The position numbers were made by a program, and so were the translations under genes. Below, piece after piece: positions 44,150 through 52,845 of a stretch of 64,000 nucleotides of DNA; within the stretch, counting starts at the first letter, position 1; the number at the start of each line of letters is the position of its first letter. Source of the DNA: Flectobacillus rivi (GTDB lineage: Bacteria; Bacteroidota; Bacteroidia; Cytophagales; Spirosomataceae). A model generated the notes under the pieces. The model was given only the letters and a program-made list of their open reading frames with translations. It ran no database searches and was not told the origin of the DNA. The stretch is taken from contig NZ_JASHIE010000001.1 in assembly GCF_030056655.1 (NCBI RefSeq), positions 310,001 through 374,000 on the forward strand. Reading direction: 5' to 3'.

Positions 44150-46105
44150 TTATTTGAATTTCACCCCTTCAGTCACACCTTTCCATTGGTCTGTACGGAA
44201 TGGGCAAGCTGGGAAACCCTCTTGATTGAATAAATTGGCATCTTCAGGTGCATCCGCCCAAGCATAACGAACTGAGGCAGGTTTCAAGCCTTTTGGATGG
44301 TAAACAATCACTTTATCTCCTTGAATTTCAGCTTTTGCATAGTAAAACACTTTATCTTCACCTGCTATTTCAAAACCTTTCAAGTATCCAAATTTATCTT
44401 TAAGTGCTAGACCTGCTCCAACATTTTTGAAGGAAATTGTTGCTTTCCCTTTGTCAAAACTGACAGAAGAATACATTGGTCCAGCTGAAACGATATTTAA
44501 TCCATAGGTATTTTTCAATGCTTCAGCGGCTAATCTTTTACCAACATCCTGTTTATTGGTTGGGTGAATATCTTTGGGGTTGCCTACGTCCGTAGTTACC
44601 GCCATACCTGTTTTGGGTAGGCTCAAAGTCATCGTTTGTGCTTCACGCAACTCTGCCCATCCACTTCCTTGATTACTATTTTGGTAAGGTCCATAGCTCG
44701 ACAACTGAACAAAATAGAAAGGAAATTCATCGTTCCAAAGTCTGCGCCAATCATTGATTAATAGAGGAAATGACTTACGGTACTGATACGAACGCCCCGC
44801 ATTGGTTTCTCCCTGATACCACAAAGCCCCTTTAATCGCAAATGGCAACAATGGTGCTATCATGCCATTGTAGATATAAGTTCCGATATTATTGCTTGAA
44901 TGAACAAATGAATGCTCCTCTGCAAAAGAAGGCATCAATTTCCAATTGCTACCACCCAAGGCCACTTTCTGTTTGTCGGAACTCACATACAAATCATCAG
45001 CATTGCCCATCATGCCTACACCATACCACGAAGGCTCAATGGTTTTGTTCATTTTAATCATGAGGCTATTGCTGCCCGCCTTCCAAGTATTGGCAGGAAC
45101 TACTATTTTACGAATCCCTTTCAAAATACCAGAGAAAACGAGCTTTCCATTGATATAAACTTGATTTTCTGAAAAACTTTCAGCCAAACCTAAAGTAGTC
45201 ACTTCACCAATCATTTCGGCTGGAATTTCTACCGTTTTAGCAATAAATCCATTCCCACGCCAAGCCCAGATACCTTGCCAATCCCATTGACCAATCGCAT
45301 TTCCTGTATGCCATTTAGAAAAATCATAGCCAGCTTTTAGATATTGCTGTTCATCGGCAAGTGAGATAGGTACTTTCGCATTCCCTAAGAGTTTTTCCTT
45401 GATGCTCTCTTCCAAACGTAAATCTGCCTCTTGCCAATTTTTGGGAAGGTTTTGGGCATAAGGTTTCAATTCATCAAACATTTCCATTCCTTCTTTGCTA
45501 ATCCAGCCTTCTACCTGCGAACCGCCCCAAGAGCTATGCAATAGTCCAATTGGCACACCAGTTTTTTGAAATACCTCACGTGCAAAGAAATAACCAACAG
45601 CCGTAAAATCACCAACATTCTGGCTATTACATACTTTCCATTCACCAGTTTTCAGGTCGCTTTGAGGTTGTGTTGTAACTTCATGTTCCACAAAAAAATG
45701 GCGTATTTTAGGAAAATCAGCGTTCTTTTTTTCTTGAGAAAAATTATCAGCTTGCTTTACTGTCCACTCCATATTTGATTGTCCAGAACAAAGCCATACA
45801 TCACCAATTAGTACATCTTGTAAGGCAATTTTTTCTGCGCTACCTTGAACCTCCAAAGTGAAAGGACCTCCCGCCTCCAAAGGCGAAAATTTTACCATCC
45901 ATTTACCTTCTTGATTAGCTTGGGCAGTTTGCTTTTGTCCTGCAAAAGTCAGTGTGACGGACTCATTAGATTTAGCCCATCCCCAAACAGGAATTGGTTT
46001 TTGACGTTGTAAAACCACATGATCAGTAAATACTTTGGCTATTTTGAGTTGAGCCAACAGGCAGTGGGATGTTAAGAGTAGACCAAAAAGAAATAGTTTT
46101 TTCAT
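44150..46105 (-). CDS. Sialate O-acetylesterase-type carbohydrate esterase (SASA family)
   Basis: 651 residues with a signal peptide (MKKLFLFGLLLTSHCLLAQL). The SGNH-type nucleophile is in LCSGQSNMEWTVKQA; the paired block GVPIGLLHSSWGGSQVEGWI, WYQGETNAGRSYQYRKSFPL and the catalytic His in KDIHPTNKQDVGKR follow the family order. A jelly-roll insert (EVTTLGLAESFSENQVYING) lies in the middle. In this setting it most likely removes acetyl groups from mannan rather than from sialic acid. It lies between the epimerase (413 bp upstream) and the GH5-like gene. Confidence 0.88.
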   Translation of the reverse strand: MKKLFLFGLLLTSHCLLAQLKIAKVFTDHVVLQRQKPIPVWGWAKSNESVTLTFAGQKQTAQANQEGKWMVKFSPLEAGGPFTLEVQGSAEKIALQDVLIGDVWLCSGQSNMEWTVKQADNFSQEKKNADFPKIRHFFVEHEVTTQPQSDLKTGEWKVCNSQNVGDFTAVGYFFAREVFQKTGVPIGLLHSSWGGSQVEGWISKEGMEMFDELKPYAQNLPKNWQEADLRLEESIKEKLLGNAKVPISLADEQQYLKAGYDFSKWHTGNAIGQWDWQGIWAWRGNGFIAKTVEIPAEMIGEVTTLGLAESFSENQVYINGKLVFSGILKGIRKIVVPANTWKAGSNSLMIKMNKTIEPSWYGVGMMGNADDLYVSSDKQKVALGGSNWKLMPSFAEEHSFVHSSNNIGTYIYNGMIAPLLPFAIKGALWYQGETNAGRSYQYRKSFPLLINDWRRLWNDEFPFYFVQLSSYGPYQNSNQGSGWAELREAQTMTLSLPKTGMAVTTDVGNPKDIHPTNKQDVGKRLAAEALKNTYGLNIVSAGPMYSSVSFDKGKATISFKNVGAGLALKDKFGYLKGFEIAGEDKVFYYAKAEIQGDKVIVYHPKGLKPASVRYAWADAPEDANLFNQEGFPACPFRTDQWKGVTEGVKFK

Positions 46106-46212
46106 AGAATATTTATCGGGTAAGATTGTTTGGAGGAATGTTATTAGATAGAGTATATTTGAGAATTTTATTTGGCATTTGCTAAAAAAACAAAATTTCC
46201 TATCGACGTTTC

Positions 46213-46356
46213 TTACTTTTCTTCACTAGGCGTGCCCCACTAGGCGTGCCCGTCTGACACAAGAAAAGTAACCGCAGCGGCGGCCGCAAAAGAAAGTCAA
46301 GAAATCCTAATCGGAGTGGCGACCCACCTCGCCTACGGCTCAAACAACAGGATTTC
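46213..46356. repeat. GC-rich mosaic repeat element with tandem 14-mers
   Basis: TTACTTTTCTT (46213-46223) and its inverse AAGAAAAGTAA (46261-46271) flank two exact tandem copies of CACTAGGCGTGCCC (46224-46251). CCGCAGCGGCGGCCGC follows. A second dyad, GAAATCCT (46301-46308) with AGGATTTC (46349-46356), surrounds GGCGACCCACCTCGCC. It is much richer in G and C than its surroundings. No frame or transposase is present; it is likely a mobile-type intergenic repeat. Confidence 0.65.
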
Positions 46357-46518
46357 AGAAAAGAAAACATATTATACACTTACTATTAGCAATTTATCAA
46401 AGTCAAGCATGTAATCAATCTTCTATTTATCAGCAAGAGTAAAAGAATCACAAATTGATTCACCATCACTGATTTTTGGATAAACATAAAGCTAGCACAT
46501 TCTTTGAATTTATTTATG

Positions 46519-47700
46519 TTAGTCTGCCGTTATCCGCTTGATTAATTCCATGCATGCACGTGCATTGTGATAAGGGCACTTCCAAAATCCTACTTTATCC
46601 TCTGTTTCCATCAAACTTCCATCTTCATATCTTCCCCAAATCCATTCACCTTGCTGTGTATCAATAAGGTTTTTCTGGATGAAAGTCCAAGTATTTTTTA
46701 CGGCATCAAGAAATTGAGCGTGCTTCGTCAACTGAAAAGCATTATAAAAACCAACCATTGCCTCGGCACTTACCCACCATTCGCGATGCATATCAGCATG
46801 ATGCGACACGAGATCGTATTCATGAATCAGACTACCATCGGACTGAATGGCACGTAGGCTTGTGTTAGCCATTAGGATCGCTTTTTCTTGGAAAATATCT
46901 ATCCATTTTTGCTTTCCCAAAATCTCAGCAGACTCCTGCAATAACCAAGCAGCCTCGATATCATGCCCAAACGAAATAGCAGATGATTGAATTTGCCATT
47001 CTGCATCGAAAAACAAATTCAAATGACCTTTAGGGTTGATAAAATGTTTGTTAAAAATCTCTAACAAATGCTCAAGCTTTGAAGCCAATCGGGTATCCTT
47101 CCAAACCAAATATAGTGATGCATACGCCTCGATGATATGCAAATGCGTATTCATCGTTTTGGGGTCGTTTCGATCTTTTTCACTCAATCTCAAGTCTGTT
47201 AGAAGTTGCCAATCTTGCGAGAAAGCTTCCCAATAACCACCATTGACAGTATCAAAACTATATTTTTCGATAATTTCAAAAAGCGCAATGGCTAAATTAA
47301 GCGACTCCTGATGTTGTGTTGCTTTATAAAAACTTGCAAAAGCATACATCGCAAAAGCCTGTCCGTAGATTTGCTTTCGAGTACTCGAAGGGTTTCCAAG
47401 AGCATCCACAGCCCAGTAAACTCCTCCATGTTGAGTATCCCAAAAGTGATTTTTCAGATAGTCAAAAGCACGTTGAGCCAAAGTAAGATACCTTGGCTCG
47501 TGGGTAAAATGGTAGGCTTCTGAGAAAGTCCAGAGAATTCTGGCGTTTAATACTCCTCCTTTGATGGCGTTGGGGTCTATTTGCCCTTGATGGTTCATTT
47601 TTCCAATAAATCCACCATTTTTTGTGTCTATGGTATTATTTCCCCAAAAAGTCAAAATGTTTTCTAACTCCTGAGATAACTGTTTTTTAAATTCAAGCAT
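46519..47700 (-). CDS. AGE-family sugar 2-epimerase (cellobiose/mannobiose 2-epimerase type)
   Basis: 393 residues, with no signal peptide, so cytosolic. The (alpha/alpha)6 barrel of the N-acylglucosamine 2-epimerase family is seen in ILTFWGNNTIDTKNGGFIG, TYQ-type repeats such as YGQAFAMYAFASFYKAT, NTHLHIIEAYASLYLVWKD, and HADMHREWWVSAEAMVGFYN. Two candidate catalytic His lie at about 246 (FGHDIEAAWLL) and 378 (CPYHNARACMEL), as in cellobiose 2-epimerase. Beside GH130 and GH26 the substrate is almost certainly mannobiose, which becomes mannosylglucose. The gene is in the minus-strand mannan run, 210 bp downstream of GH130. Confidence 0.92.
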   Translation of the reverse strand: MLEFKKQLSQELENILTFWGNNTIDTKNGGFIGKMNHQGQIDPNAIKGGVLNARILWTFSEAYHFTHEPRYLTLAQRAFDYLKNHFWDTQHGGVYWAVDALGNPSSTRKQIYGQAFAMYAFASFYKATQHQESLNLAIALFEIIEKYSFDTVNGGYWEAFSQDWQLLTDLRLSEKDRNDPKTMNTHLHIIEAYASLYLVWKDTRLASKLEHLLEIFNKHFINPKGHLNLFFDAEWQIQSSAISFGHDIEAAWLLQESAEILGKQKWIDIFQEKAILMANTSLRAIQSDGSLIHEYDLVSHHADMHREWWVSAEAMVGFYNAFQLTKHAQFLDAVKNTWTFIQKNLIDTQQGEWIWGRYEDGSLMETEDKVGFWKCPYHNARACMELIKRITAD

Positions 47701-47910
47701 TTACAATAGTGTTAGCTTTACCTTGTTATGATGTTTGATTTTCTAATGGCATAAAGTCATATATTACTAGTTTCCAGAATGATTATATTACCCATATATC
47801 GGCGACAAACTATAATGATATCTTACTGATTATGAATACAATCCAATAACTGACACACTATTAACTAATTACTTCATTGTACTCACCACTAGAAAACCAA
47901 ATCTTCCTTA

Positions 47911-49089
47911 CTAAATTAAAACCGCTTGATTTGATTCAATCAGCTTTGTTAAGGTTTCTACCGAAGTTGCCGAACGGAAACCATCCTCTGGCGTATTGAG
48001 CACATAGTCTAATAATTGCTCAATGGTAGAAGTAGCCACGTGCATACGGGTATCGGATGAGGCATAATAGATAAAAACCTTCCCATCTTCATCGGCAATC
48101 CAACCATTGGCAAAAGTCACATTCGACACATCTCCTACTCTTTCTTCGCCTTCTGGTGCGATAAAATAACCCGCTGGTTTATGAATAACTTTGGTTAAAT
48201 CATTTAAATCTGTCAAAAATACGTACAAAACGTAACGCAATCCAGCAGCAGTATTGCGAACACCATGCGCCAAATGAAGCCATCCTTTTTCAGTTTTGAT
48301 GGGCGCTGGACCTTGTCCATTTTTAACCTCATAAACGGTATGGTAATGCTTTTCGTCTACGATAAACTCCTTCTCAATGACAGCATTTTCCATAGAATCG
48401 GCATAGCCAAAGCCTATTCCTCCTCCTGTTCCTGCTTCGATAAAGCCATCTTGTGGGCGTGTATAAAAAGCGTATTTGCCATTCACAAACTCAGGATGAA
48501 GTACCACATTGCGTTGCTGCGGCGAAGGGGTAATCAAATCGGGTAAACGCTCCCATGTTTTGAGGTCACGCGTACGAGCAATACCACATTGCGCAACTGC
48601 CGAAGACTCATCTCCGATTTTAGCATTAGGGTCTTTACGTTCAGTACAAAACAAGCCGTAAATCCAGCCATCTTCATGCTGAACCACACGCATATCATAA
48701 ACATTACCATCGGGATTTTCAGTTTCGGGCATGGTTATCGGGAAATCCCAAAATTTGAAATTATCAACACCATTCGAGCTTTCAGCAACAGCAAAAAACG
48801 ACTTACGATCTAATCCCTCTACCCTTACTACTAACAAATATTTGTCGTCTAACTTAATAGCCCCAGAATTGAATGTTGCATTGATTCCAAAACGCTCCAT
48901 CAAAAACGGATTAGTTTCCGGATTAAGATCATATCTCCAAAATACTGGTGTGTGTTGTGCCGTCAAAATAGGATATTGGTATCTCTTATAAATACCATTT
49001 CCGACCTCTTCTGGCGTGTTTTTTCTAGTAATTAAAGCTTCGTAATTTTGTTGAAGTTGCGTTAATCTTTCTTGAAACAATGCGTTCAT
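47911..49089 (-). CDS. GH130 phosphorylase, 4-O-beta-D-mannosyl-D-glucose phosphorylase type
   Basis: 392 residues, cytosolic. The five-bladed propeller shows FWRYDLNPETNPFLMERFG, NATFNSGAIKLDDKYLLVVR and VEGLDRKSFFAVAES. The catalytic Asp is at about 131 in NPDGNVYDMRVVQ. Phosphate-binding Arg/His come from CGIARTRDLKTWERLP and VVLHPEFVNGKYAFYTRPQDGF, and the segment GGIGFGYADSMENAVIEKE follows. This pattern is that of GH130 subfamily 1, which cleaves 4-O-beta-mannosyl-glucose with phosphate to mannose 1-phosphate and glucose. It fits between the symporter and the epimerase in the mannan unit, as in the known Bacteroides fragilis pathway. Confidence 0.93.
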   Translation of the reverse strand: MNALFQERLTQLQQNYEALITRKNTPEEVGNGIYKRYQYPILTAQHTPVFWRYDLNPETNPFLMERFGINATFNSGAIKLDDKYLLVVRVEGLDRKSFFAVAESSNGVDNFKFWDFPITMPETENPDGNVYDMRVVQHEDGWIYGLFCTERKDPNAKIGDESSAVAQCGIARTRDLKTWERLPDLITPSPQQRNVVLHPEFVNGKYAFYTRPQDGFIEAGTGGGIGFGYADSMENAVIEKEFIVDEKHYHTVYEVKNGQGPAPIKTEKGWLHLAHGVRNTAAGLRYVLYVFLTDLNDLTKVIHKPAGYFIAPEGEERVGDVSNVTFANGWIADEDGKVFIYYASSDTRMHVATSTIEQLLDYVLNTPEDGFRSATSVETLTKLIESNQAVLI

Positions 49090-49205
49090 TTTCTTTCATT
49101 TATATTTGTTAATACTTTAAAGCACATTCGTAAAATGTTATTCGTTAATTGTAGATCGGTTATCAGAGGGTATTTCTCATTTCACTTTGATTATTCCAAT
49201 ACTTT

Positions 49206-49235
49206 TGTAGAGACGTTGCATGCAACGTCTCTACA
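49206..49235. repeat. Perfect 30-bp palindrome, family B
   Basis: TGTAGAGACGTTGCA followed by its exact inverse. It ends three bases from the symporter stop at 49238, in the gap before GH130. A core of CGTTGCATGCAACG is shared with 41341-41362, and GAGACGTTG with 44114-44139. No U-tract follows, so it is probably a mobile palindrome rather than a plain terminator. Confidence 0.82.
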
Positions 49236-49237
49236 GA

Positions 49238-51064
49238 TTAATCTTCTAACTTATCCCACCATGTTCGTTTTAGGATAAAACTTACCACCAACATAATGCC
49301 TACATCTATGACTAATGCCTGATGCATTCCCAAAACCCAATACATTGGCAAAAGAGTAAGGCAAAGCTGAGATATAATGCCCAAAACCACATTGAAGGCA
49401 TCCTTTTTAAAGCTTTTATTTGCTTCAAAAGCTGGATTTTCTGCCTTTACAGCCTCCAGAACAGGTTGCCAAAATCCCCAAGGTTTGACAGTTGTATAAA
49501 ATTTCTTCAAAACCCTAGCATCTGTGGGTGGCGCTGCTAATGTTCCTAAAATAGATGCTGTTAAAGAAATCACGAATAACAATGGCCACCAATACAATGG
49601 TAAACCTGTGGTAAAATAAGGCATCAATAAGGCTGCAAAAATTCCTGCTGCCATTCCCCAAAAGAAACCATTGGCATTGAAACGCCACCAATACCATTTT
49701 AGGCAATTGGCTGCTACATACCCTCCATACAATCCTCCGACAATCCACTGCAAAATGTCATTGACACTTTTGGCCATAAAGCCTAATACAATCCCTATAA
49801 TTACGACGACCAAGCCAACCAGATAATTCATCTGGATAGTCTTTTTGGTACTAGCCTGTGGGTTGATATGTTTCAGGTAAATGTCGTTGACAATATAGGC
49901 TTGAGCTGCATTGAGGGTACCGCTAAAAGTTCCCATAAAAGCACCCATCAAACCCGTGATTACCAATCCCAAAATTCCAGCAGGCATAAAGGCATTGATT
50001 GTTCCTGGTAATAGCAGTTCAAAATCATAATTCCCTGAAGCGTCCTTTACATTGAGTTGAGCATAATATAAAAGTGCCAAAACCGTCAAGCCAATAATCA
50101 TCGAATAGCGGATAGGCAATAAGATGATACTGACAAAGCCCGTCATTTTACTTGCCTCTTTTGGGCTTCGGGTACTCAAAATCTTTTGCATATCATAATT
50201 TGGCGCTGGACCTGCCAACGAAGCAAAAACGCCTTTGAGCAACATCATGCTAAAAAATATTCCGAAAATACCATATCCATCCGATTCTATTTTCTGGTGT
50301 ACTTCAGGCAAAATAGGCTTCCAATCTAATCCCAGTTCCCAGCCAAAAAATGGCGTTCTCCAGCCTTGAGGCAAATGGAGGGTTTGACCTTGCAAATGGT
50401 CCATCGCAATAAAAGCAATCGCCAAACAAGCCAAAGTCATAATGCCATATTTAATTACATCGCCCAATACTATGCTGTGCATGCCTCCCAAAACTGAATA
50501 GAAGGTGGCAATAATAGTGAATACAACACCATAAAAATGAGGAATATACTGCGCTGGGATCTCAATAGGAACGTAAGGCTGTACAACTTCCCAAGGAATA
50601 AATATTTCAACAAATTTTCCTAACCCTACAAACCCATACGCCAAAAAACCAAAGCAACTAATAAGAGCAAAAGCAATGACAATAATTTGGGATGCCTGTA
50701 CGCCTTTTCCCTCCGAACCAAATCTAGTAGTGAGCCATTCGGCTCCTGTGTTGGCATTGCTTCTTCTGAGCCATTTGCTCAAAAACATCATCATAAACAC
50801 CTGATTGAACGAAGGCCAAAGCCAAGGAATCCAGATACTTTTGAGACCATACACAAAACATAAACTCACCATCCACATTGTCCCGCTGATATCAAACATA
50901 TCGGAGGCATCACTCAAACCGAGCATATACCAAGGCAAGGACTTCCCTCCCATCAAATAACTATCTTTATTTTTCTTGGCTTTATTTTTCATATAAAAGC
51001 CAATGAATATCATGGTTAAGAGGTAAGTAAGTAATATAAGTATATCGATTAACTGTAATTTCAT
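49238..51064 (-). CDS. Sodium:solute symporter (SSS/SLC5 family), probable mannobiose transporter
   Basis: 608 residues with 13-14 membrane helices. Typical features are IDILILLTYLLTMIFIGFYM with KKNKDSYLMGGKSLPWYMLG (the family's start), TGAEWLTTRFGSEGKGVQ, YSVLGGMHSIVLGDVIKYGI, and GLMGAFMGTFSGTLNAAQAY. SSS proteins import sugars with sodium. It follows GH26 by 110 bp and precedes GH130, so import of mannobiose across the inner membrane is the natural role, as in the Bacteroides mannan operon. Alternative substrates such as myo-inositol or galactose are less likely given the context. Confidence 0.9.
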   Translation of the reverse strand: MKLQLIDILILLTYLLTMIFIGFYMKNKAKKNKDSYLMGGKSLPWYMLGLSDASDMFDISGTMWMVSLCFVYGLKSIWIPWLWPSFNQVFMMMFLSKWLRRSNANTGAEWLTTRFGSEGKGVQASQIIVIAFALISCFGFLAYGFVGLGKFVEIFIPWEVVQPYVPIEIPAQYIPHFYGVVFTIIATFYSVLGGMHSIVLGDVIKYGIMTLACLAIAFIAMDHLQGQTLHLPQGWRTPFFGWELGLDWKPILPEVHQKIESDGYGIFGIFFSMMLLKGVFASLAGPAPNYDMQKILSTRSPKEASKMTGFVSIILLPIRYSMIIGLTVLALLYYAQLNVKDASGNYDFELLLPGTINAFMPAGILGLVITGLMGAFMGTFSGTLNAAQAYIVNDIYLKHINPQASTKKTIQMNYLVGLVVVIIGIVLGFMAKSVNDILQWIVGGLYGGYVAANCLKWYWWRFNANGFFWGMAAGIFAALLMPYFTTGLPLYWWPLLFVISLTASILGTLAAPPTDARVLKKFYTTVKPWGFWQPVLEAVKAENPAFEANKSFKKDAFNVVLGIISQLCLTLLPMYWVLGMHQALVIDVGIMLVVSFILKRTWWDKLED

Positions 51065-51174
51065 TCTCGTTTTTTGATTCTTTGAGCATGGCTTTTGTAA
51101 GCCACGCTCTATTTAAAGGGATAGGAAAAGATTTTATAAGAATATCAAATAAACACTTTGTTCTGGTGAAAATA

Positions 51175-52290
51175 CTATTTCAAAACCTTCACGTCTTTAC
51201 TAAATAAGGTCTGAGGTAAGTTGTAAAATTTGATAAAATCAGGGGCGCTTGTATGTCCTTGATAAGGGCTATAAAAATGGTCGGGGCGACCGTTTCTCCA
51301 AACCAACATATAACTTAAATGGGAATCCTTTATCGTTTCCCAAACGATGAATGTCCACCAGTTATCGACGGTAATTTGTTCAAGTCCCATCTCTGTTATA
51401 GCCGTTAACTTATGTTTTTTGTTTGCTATTTCTTCCAACGTATGAACCATACGAGATAACTGCTTTTTGAACTCATCATTAGACTGAGGCGCATCACGAT
51501 GATAATAGTCAAAACCTATCAAATCTACCACGTCATCGCCGGGATAACGTTCCAAATAATGAGCTTCAGATTCAAATCTGTCGGTCGAATAGGCATACAA
51601 CAAATGATGTAGCCCTTTGGTATCTTTCAGATAAGAAACCGTATATCTCCATACCTTCTTGTATTGTTCTGGCGAACAAAAGCCAGCACCCCACCAAAAC
51701 CATGAACCTGTATGCTCATGAAATGGTCTGAAAAGCACAGGAATAGGCTGTCCTTTGGTATCTTTCAGTGAAGCCAAAAAGTTGGCAACTTTATCCAACC
51801 AAGAATTATACGTTTGTAAAGCCTTTGGGTCCGAGAAGATTTTGGCAATCGTAGAATCTGCCTTGTCCCAAGACGTTTTATTGGGGTCGGTAGGATTATT
51901 CAAATGCCAAGAAATTGTATTGAGTCCTCCTCGTTGATGTGTCTTCTGAATATCCTGACGGATTTTGCTAAACGGTACGCCATCGAGATTGCGTACAGAG
52001 TCAAATTCAATTTTTCCTAAATCATAGCCTATTACCGCAGGAAAATCCCCTGTAACTGTTTTTACATCCGAGCGATTAGCATCGCCTATCCAGCGAGTTT
52101 TATCGGCGTTGAGCCCATAAGCCAGAGCATCTTGCTGACCAAACATGATACCTTTCTGACGTAATTTCCAAAGTTGTTGGTAGAGATGACGAGTCGCTAG
52201 AGTAGCCTTAGCATCAATGGGCGCCGATTGGCTAATTCCCGAAAAATGGATGGTTAATGTTCCAATCAAGAAAAATAAACGTTTGTACAT
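51175..52290 (-). CDS. GH26 beta-mannanase
   Basis: 371 residues with a signal peptide (MYKRLFFLIGTLTIHFSGIS). The GH26 barrel shows IMFGQQDALAYGLNAD, DFPAVIGYDLGKIEFDS, GGLNTISWHLNNPT, the acid/base Glu at about 192 in RPFHEHTGSWFWWG, FDYYHRDAP, and the nucleophile Glu at about 299 in AITEMGLEQ. GH26 enzymes of this group release mannobiose from beta-1,4-mannan. The gene is first in its transcript, with a conserved promoter block about 280 bp upstream, and leads the symporter, phosphorylase and epimerase. Confidence 0.94.
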   Translation of the reverse strand: MYKRLFFLIGTLTIHFSGISQSAPIDAKATLATRHLYQQLWKLRQKGIMFGQQDALAYGLNADKTRWIGDANRSDVKTVTGDFPAVIGYDLGKIEFDSVRNLDGVPFSKIRQDIQKTHQRGGLNTISWHLNNPTDPNKTSWDKADSTIAKIFSDPKALQTYNSWLDKVANFLASLKDTKGQPIPVLFRPFHEHTGSWFWWGAGFCSPEQYKKVWRYTVSYLKDTKGLHHLLYAYSTDRFESEAHYLERYPGDDVVDLIGFDYYHRDAPQSNDEFKKQLSRMVHTLEEIANKKHKLTAITEMGLEQITVDNWWTFIVWETIKDSHLSYMLVWRNGRPDHFYSPYQGHTSAPDFIKFYNLPQTLFSKDVKVLK

Positions 52291-52570
52291 AAACTAAAAT
52301 TTAAGTTGAGTGAAGAATGATTGGGCAAGTTACAGCCTTTTGAAGGAATACATGCCCAACATTACTGCATTAACCATTTTTTTCGGTTGCTATAGATTGA
52401 TATTCTGAAAGGGTTCATTCGACATTCGGAATTAAAATAGATGAAATTAGCAATAGGTTTTCATCTCTCTTCTTATTCCACAAGAGTACTTATATTGTAT
52501 TTAGTATTTCGGAAAAATAAGGCTTTTAACTTCGTTGAAAAATTGCTTTATTTTTTCTCCTTGACTAATA
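52291..52570 (-). other. Long untranslated leader of the GH26 transcript, nothing coding seen
   Basis: About 270 bases between the predicted transcription start and the GH26 ATG. It includes a GGGCA...TGCCC pair at 52323-52357, around CAAGTTACAGCC, that could fold. No riboswitch class is recognised and no open frame of note is present. Confidence 0.35.
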
Positions 52571-52635
52571 CAAAATTACACTTCAAATAGAACCAATATA
52601 TAATACAATTTTATCAATCTATAACACTGAAAAAA
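52571..52635 (-). promoter_or_regulatory. Promoter/operator of the GH26 unit, shared with susC
   Basis: On the minus strand a -7 type box TAATTTTG (complement of 52571-52578) is preceded by a block with GATAAAAT-T-GTATTATAT and, further upstream, TGTTAT and GATT. The same block lies upstream of susC at 58781-58843. The predicted start near 52564 leaves a leader of about 270 bases before the GH26 ATG. -33 match is poor, which suits an activator-dependent promoter. Confidence 0.55.
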
Positions 52636-52787
52636 CAATTTACTGAAGAAAAAGTAAGCCAAATAACACGAAATAGAAGCATAAATAGTAATTTTTTATT
52701 TTTATATTTAATTATTAGGTGTAAAAATAAAGAGATTTAGGATAATATCTTTTTAACACTTTTAGAAAACAAAATAGACTAAATATC

Positions 52788-52818
52788 AAAAAAGCCACCC
52801 CAAAACTGAGGTGGCTTT
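52788..52818 (-). terminator. Rho-independent terminator of the susC-susD-SGBP unit
   Basis: Stem AAAGCCACC / GGTGGCTTT with loop of about 10, followed on the minus strand by TTTTTT (complement of 52788-52793). It lies 28 bp after the stop of the TIG-domain lipoprotein gene. Confidence 0.88.
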
Positions 52819-52845
52819 ACTATTTGAATAAAGATAAGTTTAAGC

